This document shows, piece by piece, positions 42,341-52,627 of a DNA stretch of 64,000 bases. Within the stretch, counting starts at the first letter, position 1. Every line of letters starts with the position of its first letter. Below the pieces are notes generated by a model. The model did no database searches and was not told the DNA's origin. It was given only the letters and a program-made list of their open reading frames with translations. Source of the stretch: Eutypa lata (lineage: Eukaryota > Ascomycota > Sordariomycetes > Xylariales > Diatrypaceae); contig JAKULF010000002.1 in assembly GCA_022661535.1 (NCBI GenBank), positions 930,001-994,000 of the forward strand, written 5' to 3'. Made by a program: the position numbers and the translations under genes.

Positions 42341-44851
42341 ATGAACATGGGCGAAACAGACAAACGTCCCATTGCGCCTAGACGCACAACTCGGAGGAGT
42401 ATTGGCGGGGCCGGATGCTCAACCTCGACCTCGACCTCGACTTCGACTTCGACACGGCCTAAAAAACAAGAAGTTGATGTGATAAATGTAGCAAAGACTC
42501 CAGACAAACCTAGATCTAGGAAGAGAGTCCGCTTCTCAGAAACAGGAACAGAATATGAGCAACAACAGCAACAACAACAACAGAATGCCTCCTCAACAGG
42601 ACTAACCCCTATGGTCCGTCGATCATCACTAGGGATCCCACCGTCACCAAAACGTAGACGCCAGCGACACTCAACACCACTTCGTCGAGTTCAAAATGCC
42701 GACGAAAATACGTCATCCCCTGCCAGTACCCCCACCAACAGCATAATCCACTTCGCATCGCTTCGTCAGGTCCTCGACGACCGGATGAAGCGGCGGATTC
42801 GGCGTAATGGGCTAAGCGAGGAGATGAACTCCATCGACGCTGAGAAGCGCCAACGGGACACGGAGAAAAAGGCGGAGCTGAAGCGTCTGCGGGATCAGCT
42901 CGCCAAGAAGGACGAGGAAATCGAAAGGCTGAGGGACAGCACGGTAATGAGCCAAGACACAGATCGGATTCTGCAGTTAGAGCAGGAGCTGGAGTCCCTG
43001 AGGACTGCGTTGAGTGAGAAAGCCAAGTCCGAGATCGATGAGTCGGACAACGAGGAATGGACACTGGCTGCTCAAGATCCCTTCTCGGACGATTACATGG
43101 ATGATGAGGGCTTCGGCGATAATAGCACGGACGGCTTCGGGGACTCTAGCATGGCAGATCTTGCGTGCAGCACCCCTTCGAGGGCAAAGGTGGTAATGGC
43201 CGGGTTTCCCACACCACCATCCACAAGTCCAGCTATTCCCACAACGCCCTTCTGCTTCCAACAGAAGACACTCGTTACCCCATCATCGCACATTGGGGTT
43301 CAAACAGCTACCCCGTCATCTCACATCGGAGTTCAAGTGTCCAACCCCTCGACGCATGTGGCAGTTCAAGCAGCGAACCCATCATCACATGTTGGAGTGC
43401 AAGCAGCCACCTCATCAACCCATGCGTCGGTCCAAGCGACTACTTCATCCACTCATGCCGCGGTCCAAGCATCCACTCAATCATCCCATATATCGGTTCA
43501 AGCCGCACTCCCTGACCCCGAGAAGCAAGCCCTGGAAACGAAACTAAACTCCGTACGTCAAGACCTAACCAAACTGACTGAGACTCTCGAGTCACATGAG
43601 TCCCTCAAGGCACGCCTCTCCACCAAGCTCCACGCCGCACTGACGTCATCATCACCCTCATCATCCTCATCACCCACGGAAAACCAAGAAGGTGACATCG
43701 AGAACCACCTAAACAGCGTCCTACAAAGCCTCTCGGACCGCACAGCAGCCCTCCAAGACCTAAATGGATCCCTCTGCGCTCTCGGCTTCCCCGGAAAAGA
43801 CGGAGGCGACGTAGTCTCCGCCCTGGGGACCGCCTTCCGCGCCGCGCGCCTCGAGCTCGAGTACCTCGCCCCAGGCGAGCTCACGCTGCCCCTATCCTCG
43901 CACAGCGCCGAGGTGCTAGACCTGGTGCTGGAGCGGCTCCGGGGCCTCGCGCGCAAGAGCCGCGAGGACGACGAGACAATTGATGAGTACCACGCGCTGG
44001 AGCAGTCGCTGCGGCAGCAGCTCGGGACGCGGGTGGAGGCGACGGACAGGCTGAACGCGGAGCTGGCGCGGGCGGGGGCGGCGCTGCGCGAGCGCGACGA
44101 CCGCGCCGCCGAGACGGAGGTGGGGCTCGCGCGGCTCAAGGGCGCGCTGGCCGACTACGGCCGCGACGTCGCCGAGCTCGAGGCCCTGGTCCAGCGGCTC
44201 GAGGCCGACGGCCAGGCCACCGAGTGCGCCCTCCAGGTCGAGGTGGACGCGGCGCGGGGCGAGACGGCCGCCGTCCGCGCCGACCTCGAGGACCAGCTCG
44301 AGGAGGCCCACGCCCAGATCCAGGTCCTCGCCGAGCAGCTCCCCGCCCTCAACAGGGCCCACGGCCGCGCCCTCGCCAAGCGCGACGCCCGCGCCGCCGA
44401 GCTGAGGGCCGAGGCCGACCAGGCCGCCGCGGCGCTGCGGCTGGCGCAGGACACGATCCGCGACCTGCGCGTCGAGAACGCGAGCCTCGCCGGCCGCGCC
44501 GATGATGGGAAGGCCCGCGCCAGAGAGGTCGTCGACGCGCTGAGGATGGAGCTCGAGCGCGTTGTGCGCATGAGTACGGAGATGCTGGCTTCTACTGCTA
44601 CGCCCCGCAAGGAGTACAACAACGGGGGCGATGAGGCGGCGGCGGCGGCGGCTGCTGTTGTCGCGTCGTCGTTGTTGTCGGCATCGCGCGCGATGAATGG
44701 GGCGGTGATGACGACGGGTCTAGAGGAACCCGAGAGGAGCTATCTACAACAGCCCGCGAAGCAGATGAGGAGACGCAAGTACGATAGCGGGTTGGGCTTC
44801 TTGGACGAAATCGAGGATGGAGACGATATCGGCGAGGTGGACTTCGTGTGA
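42341..44851 (+). CDS. Long coiled-coil protein with tandem 11-residue repeats
   Basis: Single exon, 836 residues from ATG 42341 (the frame before it opens only with TTG). Order: basic head with Ser-Thr dipeptide run; RSRKRVRFSETG; poly-Gln (8); a basic block SPKRRRQRHSTPLRR; the conserved-looking LDDRMKRRIRRNGLSEEMNS with a charged coiled coil to about 220; an acidic patch (SDDYMDDEGFGD); seven 11-residue repeats at residues 313-389; then alternating coiled coil to about 770, extremely Ala/Arg/Glu-rich and GC-rich; poly-Ala (8); and a short tail RRRKYDSGLGFLDEI. The nuclear-looking basic motifs and coiled coils suggest a scaffold in nucleus, spindle pole or kinetochore, by inference only. 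I recognise the LDDRMKRR block as recurring in filamentous fungi without a name. Confidence 0.88.
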   Translation: MNMGETDKRPIAPRRTTRRSIGGAGCSTSTSTSTSTSTRPKKQEVDVINVAKTPDKPRSRKRVRFSETGTEYEQQQQQQQQNASSTGLTPMVRRSSLGIPPSPKRRRQRHSTPLRRVQNADENTSSPASTPTNSIIHFASLRQVLDDRMKRRIRRNGLSEEMNSIDAEKRQRDTEKKAELKRLRDQLAKKDEEIERLRDSTVMSQDTDRILQLEQELESLRTALSEKAKSEIDESDNEEWTLAAQDPFSDDYMDDEGFGDNSTDGFGDSSMADLACSTPSRAKVVMAGFPTPPSTSPAIPTTPFCFQQKTLVTPSSHIGVQTATPSSHIGVQVSNPSTHVAVQAANPSSHVGVQAATSSTHASVQATTSSTHAAVQASTQSSHISVQAALPDPEKQALETKLNSVRQDLTKLTETLESHESLKARLSTKLHAALTSSSPSSSSSPTENQEGDIENHLNSVLQSLSDRTAALQDLNGSLCALGFPGKDGGDVVSALGTAFRAARLELEYLAPGELTLPLSSHSAEVLDLVLERLRGLARKSREDDETIDEYHALEQSLRQQLGTRVEATDRLNAELARAGAALRERDDRAAETEVGLARLKGALADYGRDVAELEALVQRLEADGQATECALQVEVDAARGETAAVRADLEDQLEEAHAQIQVLAEQLPALNRAHGRALAKRDARAAELRAEADQAAAALRLAQDTIRDLRVENASLAGRADDGKARAREVVDALRMELERVVRMSTEMLASTATPRKEYNNGGDEAAAAAAAVVASSLLSASRAMNGAVMTTGLEEPERSYLQQPAKQMRRRKYDSGLGFLDEIEDGDDIGEVDFV
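43277..43507 (+). repeat. Seven in-frame 33-bp repeats
   Basis: Seven units of 33 bases in the coiled-coil gene encode [TN]-x-S-[ST]-H-x-x-V-Q-x-x. His and Val-Gln are invariant in all units, while other codons drift, so the array is old and under protein-level constraint. The first two units read SHIGVQT and SHIGVQV. Confidence 0.92.
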
Positions 44852-46165
44852 GCTGAGTCATCTAGATCACTGGATGATCTCACTAAATCTTATGTTACGA
44901 TGGAACGTTACCCTCTTTGCGATTCCCCTTTGTCTGCATCTGATCATTCATTTGGCATGGGCTTTGCATTGTATTGCATTGCACTATGCTCCGAGCGAGG
45001 CGCTGCGTCGTATCTGGAAAGAAAAAAACTGCTGTTTGGTCATGATAATGTTCAGGTTTATTTCATGAATTGTCTAGCTAGGTGGGATGGTTGGTTAGGA
45101 AGGATCATCTTTTCACTTAGGACTTGTATTAATGGTTGCATAAAAGAATTTTTAGAGTATATGGGAAACAATTGAATTCGTACAAATATTTTACCGGCGC
45201 GGGTTGGAGAGTGACCTCTTAGCTAGGTATCTCGGACCTTGATTATTCACGCTATCATCAGTTACATCACTCGGTCAAAGTGTGAGCAACCTTTTGACCT
45301 TAGCCATCACTGGTCAACACACCGGCCAGCACATATAAGAAACCAAGCAACCCTGGAAGCCGTGATCCGAGTACCAGGAAACTCTGATTATCAACCTTAC
45401 AAGGGAGGCCCTCTCGTCACCAATCAGCCCTCTCTTGGTACCCCTGAATTGCATGATGTATGCAATCAACCCGATGTATAAAGTACAGGGTGCCTAAGTA
45501 AGATTCCTACATTGTCACCCGCTTTCCCCGACACCCCTTCCATGCACTTGTTCATCCCAATGCCTTGATACTGTCGTCCAACCGAAGAGCGCCCATGTCT
45601 ATAGAACGGGACAAACCTACCTTGAGTTGCTTCTTGATGAGGTGACAAGTGACCCCGAGGTTCAACAACCTATATTTCATACAAGATGTAGCTCAATAAG
45701 TTTTAGGTTCCCAGCATCTTGTTAAGGCTGTAATACCGCCAATCCCAACATTGGCTTTTCGTTCTTGTTACAGATAGACTTCTTCACATAGAACTACTGA
45801 CTCTTATTTGTCCCCGAAGTTGCCGTTGTTAGGTTGATTAGATAGCCCCTATCTAATAGCCTTGATTGAGGGGCAGCAAGGAACCCCTGTATTGCAATTG
45901 TGGGGGTTTCGTGAATAGGTGTGCAACGAAGTACGAAGTACGTGCTAGTTTTTTTCAAGTTTGTACATCATAAGTGATCAGACCTCGAGATAAATCGCGA
46001 AGGCGGTGAACAGAGCAGTCTTCCCACGTTCAGTCGCGGGTTCCTAGCGTAGTCTCGCGGAGAACAAACCACTTGGTTGTATTCAATATCTTCTTCCTTA
46101 CATTATTATACCTGTCCTACCACTGAAGTTGACTCCGTATTGTGGTGTTGCTCTTTACGGATAAT
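44852..46165. other. Spacer, no gene seen
   Basis: 1.3 kb between plus-strand genes. Short frames only. Confidence 0.5.
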
Positions 46166-49001
46166 ATGACCTCCCAAGTTGATAACCGAGCAGACCAAGA
46201 GCGTGAGCGAGGGAATGCCCTCTATCGGAAAGGTCTCTTGGATCAAGGTATAGCCTGATAGTACTCGCTCAACTCCGACACACTATGTGCTGACCAACTA
46301 CCTCATTAGCCATCGCAGCATATACTGAAGCTGCGAAGCTGGCCCCATCTGATCCATCACCGTTGTCAAATTTATCTGCCGCCTCATTTGAAGCAGGCAG
46401 GTACGCTGAAAGTATCGAGTTTGCCGATACTGCTCTATCACTGTTGAAAGAGAAGCCAGAAGATGATGCAAAGCGCCAGAAGCTCATAGCTAGATCTGCA
46501 AAGGCTCACGTCTATTTGTCACGGACCACGCAAGCTGAGGATGCCAGAAATCTTCTTTCACCAGGCCAAGATAATGATATTCTACAATGTGCGGTTGCAA
46601 ATCTCAAGGCCTTTCGGTCTCACGGACAGGATGCAAAAGCCCTAAGAGCCCAGCTGCTGCGGCTGCCTCGCTATAGGCCTCAGATGTAAGTAGAGCTGCA
46701 GAATAAAATGAGACACCGCTAACAAAGTACCAGTCAAGACGAGCCTGACTATTTCTCCGTTGGCCATGATAACGCTGAATCTCAATACAGCAAATCGCTC
46801 GACAAATCCGCCAAAGGGGATCAAACTCTAGCGTTCATGTTCTGCGGGATTGGAGATGCCCGCAATCTGTTCCAGACCATCCTGAACTACTACACGCTCG
46901 AGTTCTTCAAGCCCAAGCGGGAGAAGACTAAGAAATTGCACTTTACCATTCTCGACCACAAGCCGGCCGTCATTGCCCGAGACCTGATTTTCTTTTCGCT
47001 GTTAGACGAGAGTACCCAGCTCAAAGAACCGACTCAGGGCGCATTGACGGCCTTGTCATTCCTATTTTGCACCCATGTTGTCCCTCGGTCTGTCTGGGAT
47101 GAGCTCCAGAGGACTATTAATAAACTGGTCAGCGCACTGGAGCACGGCAAACAGCCAGTGAGTTGGGTGTATCTCTCGCCTATTCATAGCTCTGCGGTCT
47201 GCCGCGTCCTGCATTCTTGGCAGCAGGAGCCAGAAGAGTGGTTTTCCACGAAGACGATTCGGAGGTTGGTCGCCAGAGACAACGCCATGCAGGGAATGAA
47301 CGCAGCCCTCATGTTCGGGGACCTCGGTAAGCGATTCCCAGAGTGCAAAGTAGACCACAAGTTGTTCAAGTCCTTCTCCGTGGTCGCACCTCCAAGCGGT
47401 GACGAAGCTGCTTGCGACGGGCTACATGAACATATAGAAACTTGGATGGCGAAAAAGTCTGAAGGCAAAGCTCCTCTTAGCCGGTTCCTCGACGACCACT
47501 GGAAACCGAATGTCACTTTGATCGACGAGGACTGGGAGAAAAAGCAGGAAGACAACGTGCTGATGGAACCCTGCATGGATTTCAATCCCATCGACATTAC
47601 TGCGAACCTTGTAGAGGATATAAAGAGTATCCCTTCCAACAACGGGCAACCCAAAACGTGCATAATGGACCACCTCACACATTACTTCTACTTGGTCGCT
47701 ACAAGTTTAATGTTCATGAAGAGGAGGATAACGGTTGAGATCATGGTCGGTGAGATGGCCGAGATAATGGAGCGAATCCAGCACGACTCCTTTGAGTCTC
47801 CCCGAGGACCCTCGGCGGTTGTTGAAGCCGGTTCTTGGCCCAAACAATATCATGTCATCCACATGAGCAACGTGCCGTTAGTACCCACTGTAATCTCCAT
47901 GGGTTGAAGCTGCGAACACTGATTTTGTCTAGCGACTACGTCGGTGGCCCCCTCACCTCGTTCCTCTACGGGTCCCCGCTGCTGAAACAGGGCCTCGGAA
48001 CGGGGCTGGTATCCTGCGTCCTTCGAAACCCGCCCGAGTGGAAGTCGGTAGACCAATTCCTTGCAGAATACCTCCTGATGTACAACCGCCAGCTTATCCA
48101 AACCCATTTCGGCGTCAAGTTGTCCAAGGAGACCCCCGAAGCGGAAACATTCGGGCTTGGCGCGGGCATGTATCCCCTGATCCCGTACTATCTCTGGGAG
48201 AAATCGGCCACAAAGAGCGCTGGCCTGGCGAGCCTAATGTCCCGTCTAGCCCTTTTCAAGTGGCTTCAGGCTCACTTCCTCAAGATCTGCCTCCCGCATC
48301 CCCGCCCGCAGACTTCGATGACTCTGGTCTACGCTCCACTGAACGTGACCAATTTCCTGCGGCTGTTGTGTCACGTAGCAAGCCTGGGATATCCAGCACA
48401 CTGGCTGTCTACCTTGATCGATAGCATCTGCTCCGGGGATATGTCTACTACCGCGAGAGCTCCCCGGAAACAAGTACTCGCACCCTCGGATGTGGATAAA
48501 ACCTACCCTTCCCGAACTATGTCCGTGGCTCCGTGGACGGCCGAATTCACCACCCTTGTCGCGGTCTGGCAAGCATTCCTGCCCTTTGGGCTACTCACCA
48601 AGACCCCGCTGCCCGCTCCAGACGCTATTGCTGAATATTGCATCGGCCTCCCTGGGTTCTCCGCTAGCAACTTGCATGTTCCGCATTTCATGCTAGTTTT
48701 CTGGAACCAGAAGAGCGTCGGACAGCCGCCGAGGAATCTGAGGCCCTTCCTACTCGATGACGAGACTGGCGATTCGTCGGAGCGTGCTAAGAAGATCAGG
48801 GCGGAGGGGGTGCATGCTCTGACGACTTTCAACTGGAGCTCGGAGACGAACGCTGCTACGTTCTGGTTGCGGGTCGACGTGGTCGATAGGATGATCCGTG
48901 AGGATTGGAAGGTCTACATATGGCGAACGGATACGTGGGATAGTCTTACAGATGGGTGGCTGTGGTCCGATGTCAGCCTCCAACAGCGTCGATGGCCGTG
49001 A
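46166..49001 (+). CDS. TPR and DUF4470-type protein
   Basis: Exons 46166-46247, 46310-46685, 46734-47876, 47933-49001, in phase, 889 residues. Residues about 8-85 form two tetratricopeptide-like repeats (RGNALYRKGLLDQAIAAYTE; PLSNLSAASFEAGRYAESIE), a protein-binding platform. From about 180 the pattern FMFCGIGDARNLFQTIL, KKLHFTILDHKPAVIARDL matches the DUF4470 domain, common in fungal proteins with MYND or TPR parts. The DHKP and ARDL blocks are its signature. The rest has HMSNVPDYVGGPLTSF (codon split at the last intron), resembling the core of fungal DUF4470 proteins, and a C-terminal region with FMLVFWNQ and VYIWRTD. No zinc MYND finger remains. Cytosolic, no membrane segment. Function unknown. 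Confidence 0.9.
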
Positions 49002-49162
49002 GGATTTCGGAATATCTTCTAGAATGTCTCTCCCTTCGTTTTTAGCCCAATTAACTTAGATCATCCTATCACAGTAAAGAATGAATTCATTAAAAATCAG
49101 AATCAAGGGGTATGCTTCTCTGCTTCAGTGTGTGGCTACATGGTTTTCTGGAAGCTATCAGG

Positions 49163-50116
49163 TTAATCAGGCAACTTGTAGTCAGCGTCCTGGTCCAAGA
49201 AGTCCTTGTACTTGTTCTCGTCCACATCCTCTTCGTCCTCGTACTCTTCGTACTCCTCGTGTGAGGGCTGCTCGTCCATATCCATCTCGTCCATACCCGT
49301 GCCCGTGCCCGTGCCCACATCCGCCTCACCGGCTTCCATGTCGACATCTCCGTCCGCGTTGGCGCCCTCGTTTTCGCCATGCTCCTCAGCTCCCTGTTCC
49401 TCGTCCTGGGTAGATCCCTTGATCGTCAACGAGCCACCCATCTCGAGCAGCTGCTTGTACTTGATCGTTTCCTCCTCGGAGCCCTGGTTGGCGTCGTCCT
49501 CGATCCACCACGGGAGGAAGATACGGGGCATGATGGATCGTGTGCTGACGACACTGCTAAGCTCTACCGGGGTAGGCTCAAGATCGCGCCAGAAAGAGTA
49601 CTGGGCGGGTAGGAGCTTGGCGTACTGGTCGACCGCGCGCGTCAGCTCCGTCTGCGTGCCGAGCTCCTCTGCCTTCATTTGCAGGCCCGTTGCTTCAGCC
49701 TCATCCTTCGCCTTGAGGGCGGTGATGCGAGCAGACAAGACCTTCAAGGCGAACAGGTGAAGGGTCTCGCCGTCTACTTTCTTCATCCAGAGCACGGATT
49801 TCGAGACGCTCTTCCAGAAATCGGCGGGATCGTCGGGGATGCTGCCCTGCTTCACGGCCGCCACGCCCGTATCGAACATGCGAGTGAGCTGCCCAGTGAC
49901 CAGCTCCTTGCGGCTGACCTCGATATAGGGAACCATGGCCGATACAACCTCTCGGCACATTGCGTAGTTGAGGAACTTCGTTCCTTGCTTCGACTGCCAC
50001 TGAAACCCCTCGGTGGTGAGGATATCGACGAGTGGCGGGAGGACTTTCTGCTTCGGAGCAGATTGCGCCCGTTTGAATTGGTTGGTGGTGCGGTAGGATT
50101 TTTTAACGCGACCCAT
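49163..50116 (-). CDS. Conserved fungal protein with acidic C-terminal tail, unknown function
   Basis: Intronless, 317 residues. The start (MGRVKKSYRTTNQFKRAQ) is basic, like a nuclear or nucleolar targeting head. A helical core follows with FLNYAMCREVVSAMVPYIE, DDPADFWKSVSKSVLW, LLPAQYSFWRDLEPTP and a turn PRIFLPWWIEDD. From residue 225 the chain is acidic and Gly/Met-rich with a run of Gly-Thr, ending in EEYEEYEDEEDVDENKY and the short tail QDADYKLPD. I do not recognise a named domain. The gene ends about 160 bases from the TPR gene, tail to tail. Coding status is very likely from composition and a clean single start. Confidence 0.8.
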   Translation of the reverse strand: MGRVKKSYRTTNQFKRAQSAPKQKVLPPLVDILTTEGFQWQSKQGTKFLNYAMCREVVSAMVPYIEVSRKELVTGQLTRMFDTGVAAVKQGSIPDDPADFWKSVSKSVLWMKKVDGETLHLFALKVLSARITALKAKDEAEATGLQMKAEELGTQTELTRAVDQYAKLLPAQYSFWRDLEPTPVELSSVVSTRSIMPRIFLPWWIEDDANQGSEEETIKYKQLLEMGGSLTIKGSTQDEEQGAEEHGENEGANADGDVDMEAGEADVGTGTGTGMDEMDMDEQPSHEEYEEYEDEEDVDENKYKDFLDQDADYKLPD

Positions 50117-52627
50117 GATGCTTCACTATTTGGTATTTATTAATTAGTAAGAGATACGATACTGATACTGCGGCATTGCGGAAAATAATTACCTAGGATT
50201 GCGCAAAAGTGGTTTGGAAGTGGTGTTGGTGGATGTTGTTTTGAAATTTTTTAATTTTACATGAGTACGTTGAGGTGGGTGTATGTAGTGACAATACATC
50301 TGCATAGGTCCCAGCCAAATTAGCAAAATTTGAATAATGGAAAGGTCACTGGTAAGTAATAAGGATTATTCAGTTATGAATGAAGGTCTTGTTATATTAT
50401 TCGACTCGCGTTAACTTATAACACAGACTATGACTTATTGGTTAGGAATGATTACTCTTATGAAAAGTTGAGTATCTTGGACTCAGTATGGAAAGTAATC
50501 TACAGAACGGCCTACATGCAACCTCACCCAATTTATAGTACAAAATTCGGGTTCCTTGCATGGCAACCACTCTCAGGCATCCTGTCTGTTCCTCAGGTAA
50601 TATCACTACCTTTGTAATATATATACATGTTTGTTACGGAATATGGTGTCACACGTTGAGGTAATGGCTTCGTTATTCTGGCAGAAGCTTTATAGGTTAT
50701 TATGTTCATGGTATGTCATACAAACAAACATCTTGCATGTAACCAATCTGTTGACAAAGATTGCCCGGAAACTTAAGAGGGTTTTATTTTAATAATGCTA
50801 CAATCAGTATGGGTGCTTGAAAGTCAACATGGCAATAACTCCAAGACATCTAATGTTATGAAAGGAAAGGTTGATTGATCTTTTAGGTTTCGTTAAGATG
50901 ATGATATTCCTCCAGCTTTGCTCCAGGAACGGAAGTGATGCTCTTTTTTTGATATTATCGGGTGATAATTAATAATGTACATGGTTAAATATAAATAGGA
51001 GAATCTACTACATACCTCTTTAATAAAGAGAGTAGGCAACTTTATGCTGGCCTAAGTGACAAGGAAATGGTCTGACTGATGGTATGGATGCCTCAGGGCT
51101 CTAGGGCTCGGCAGGATTTGGATTCTAGATTGCCTTCAAAACACCATTGTAGATAAAAATATTAATTTTAAAAAGGTCAATCAGTCAGTCAGTCAAGTGT
51201 AAAAAGATCAAATCAATGAATTAGATAAAACAGAGACAAAAAAAATCGTTGCTACATACCGAGAGGGTGGGACAGCGGGTTCCAGGTGCTTAGTAACGCT
51301 AAAGCAGGCAACAGTAAACTGTTCCCCGGGGGTGGGATCCACAAGCTGTCTGTATGTAAGTAGTGTAGCAACCACTGCTTGGCCGCGGATCGAACCCTCC
51401 ATCTCTGGAGGGATGCAAATCCTCGATCTAAACCAACCAAGATACAAGCACTGAACCACAAGGCCAATGCGCGGACGCAAGCTTTTGATAATCTATTCTT
51501 TAATTATACATATATGCCTACCCACGGTCTGCCTTAGCAACCGGAAGAACAAGGGATAAATAGATAGACGCACTGCTACATACCTACCTACTACCAAACA
51601 CCAGCCAGCATCTATTGTCCCGCTCCTCCAGCCTACCTATTGTAAGTAATCATCCATTCCTGCTTTTAATCATGCATGTAATTAAACCTTTATTAAGTAT
51701 ACTCGCAAGATTATGAATGATGCATACTTGAGACGTCAACATAGTTTATGTACATATGAAGAGCCCCTAGCAACCAGGATCACCTGCATCACTGAAGATT
51801 TAACATTCACTACCGCCCTGATGGTATTGCTACATGAAAGCGAACACCTGTCGTCGAAATAGAAGTCATCACTATCTAGATGAAAGGTTCAAGCAGAGAA
51901 CTGACAAGTATGAAGTACATATACAGTATGTACCTATGCTGCTGATGTCTTATTGATTGCTTACAACCTAGTTGTACCTAGCTACGCACGTATATTGCAT
52001 ATCTCTAGATCAAGACCCCCAATACCTACAGCTCCCCTCCAGTGTACCGTGGTCTTGTACTAGAAATGGACATCGGTTGACTTTCCTGACTGCTTGTAGA
52101 CAACAGATTCGATTCCTTGTCCCGTAAGTATTAACCATTAAGTTATTACTTTAAGCAAATTACGGGCAAAACAAGTTATCCAGCCTGAAAACATCTGCTT
52201 CACATCAATAATTATATTTCCCGCTTGTTTTAATTTCACATTTTTTTAATGAAAAGCCACTGAATCTAGCTGAGGTGAACTAGGAATGATGTTGAACAAT
52301 ATGCTTTTTTTTGGCAATATATTACGCTTTACATCCCAAGTATGTGCTGGGAATATTCGTTCTTTATCCGTATTTGCATGACAATCTCAAGTTTTCAATA
52401 CTCATCTGATTACGTAAGAGTATCCATAATAGGGGCCCCTATTTGAAATACCACGATGATAAAATACCTTTATGGAAGGTGGAATGCTTTGCAAACATAA
52501 ATTAAATATTCTGCCCATAAATACTATTTTGTAATATCATATAAGAACGGCCTTGTGTAAAGAATGCAGACCTAAGATTGCACAATTTACAGCTAATATC
52601 TTCCCAATACAATATCGAACTCCGTTG
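50117..52627. other. 2.5 kb AT-rich region with a SINE-like element
   Basis: No protein gene supported. It contains the tRNA-derived element described separately (51175-51475). The rest is AT-rich, with long T and A runs. Confidence 0.5.
51175..51475 (-). mobile_element. Candidate tRNA-derived SINE
   Basis: Read on the minus strand, the head (51475 to about 51375) has an A-box-like TGGTTCAGTGC (51458-51448) and, about 50 bases on, a B-box-like GGTTCGATCC (51396-51387), the internal Pol III promoter spacing of a tRNA. The arms no longer fold as a good tRNA. A tRNA-unrelated body of about 170 bases follows, then a simple GACT repeat tail (to 51175) and T-rich sequence. Head, body and simple tail is the layout of tRNA-derived SINEs such as Foxy and Mg-SINE in other fungi. 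No target-site duplication was found by eye. Copy number is not testable here. Confidence 0.4.

Noticed and set aside
43558..44622. Long antisense frames
   Set aside because: Shadows of the Ala/Arg/Glu-rich coiled-coil exon.
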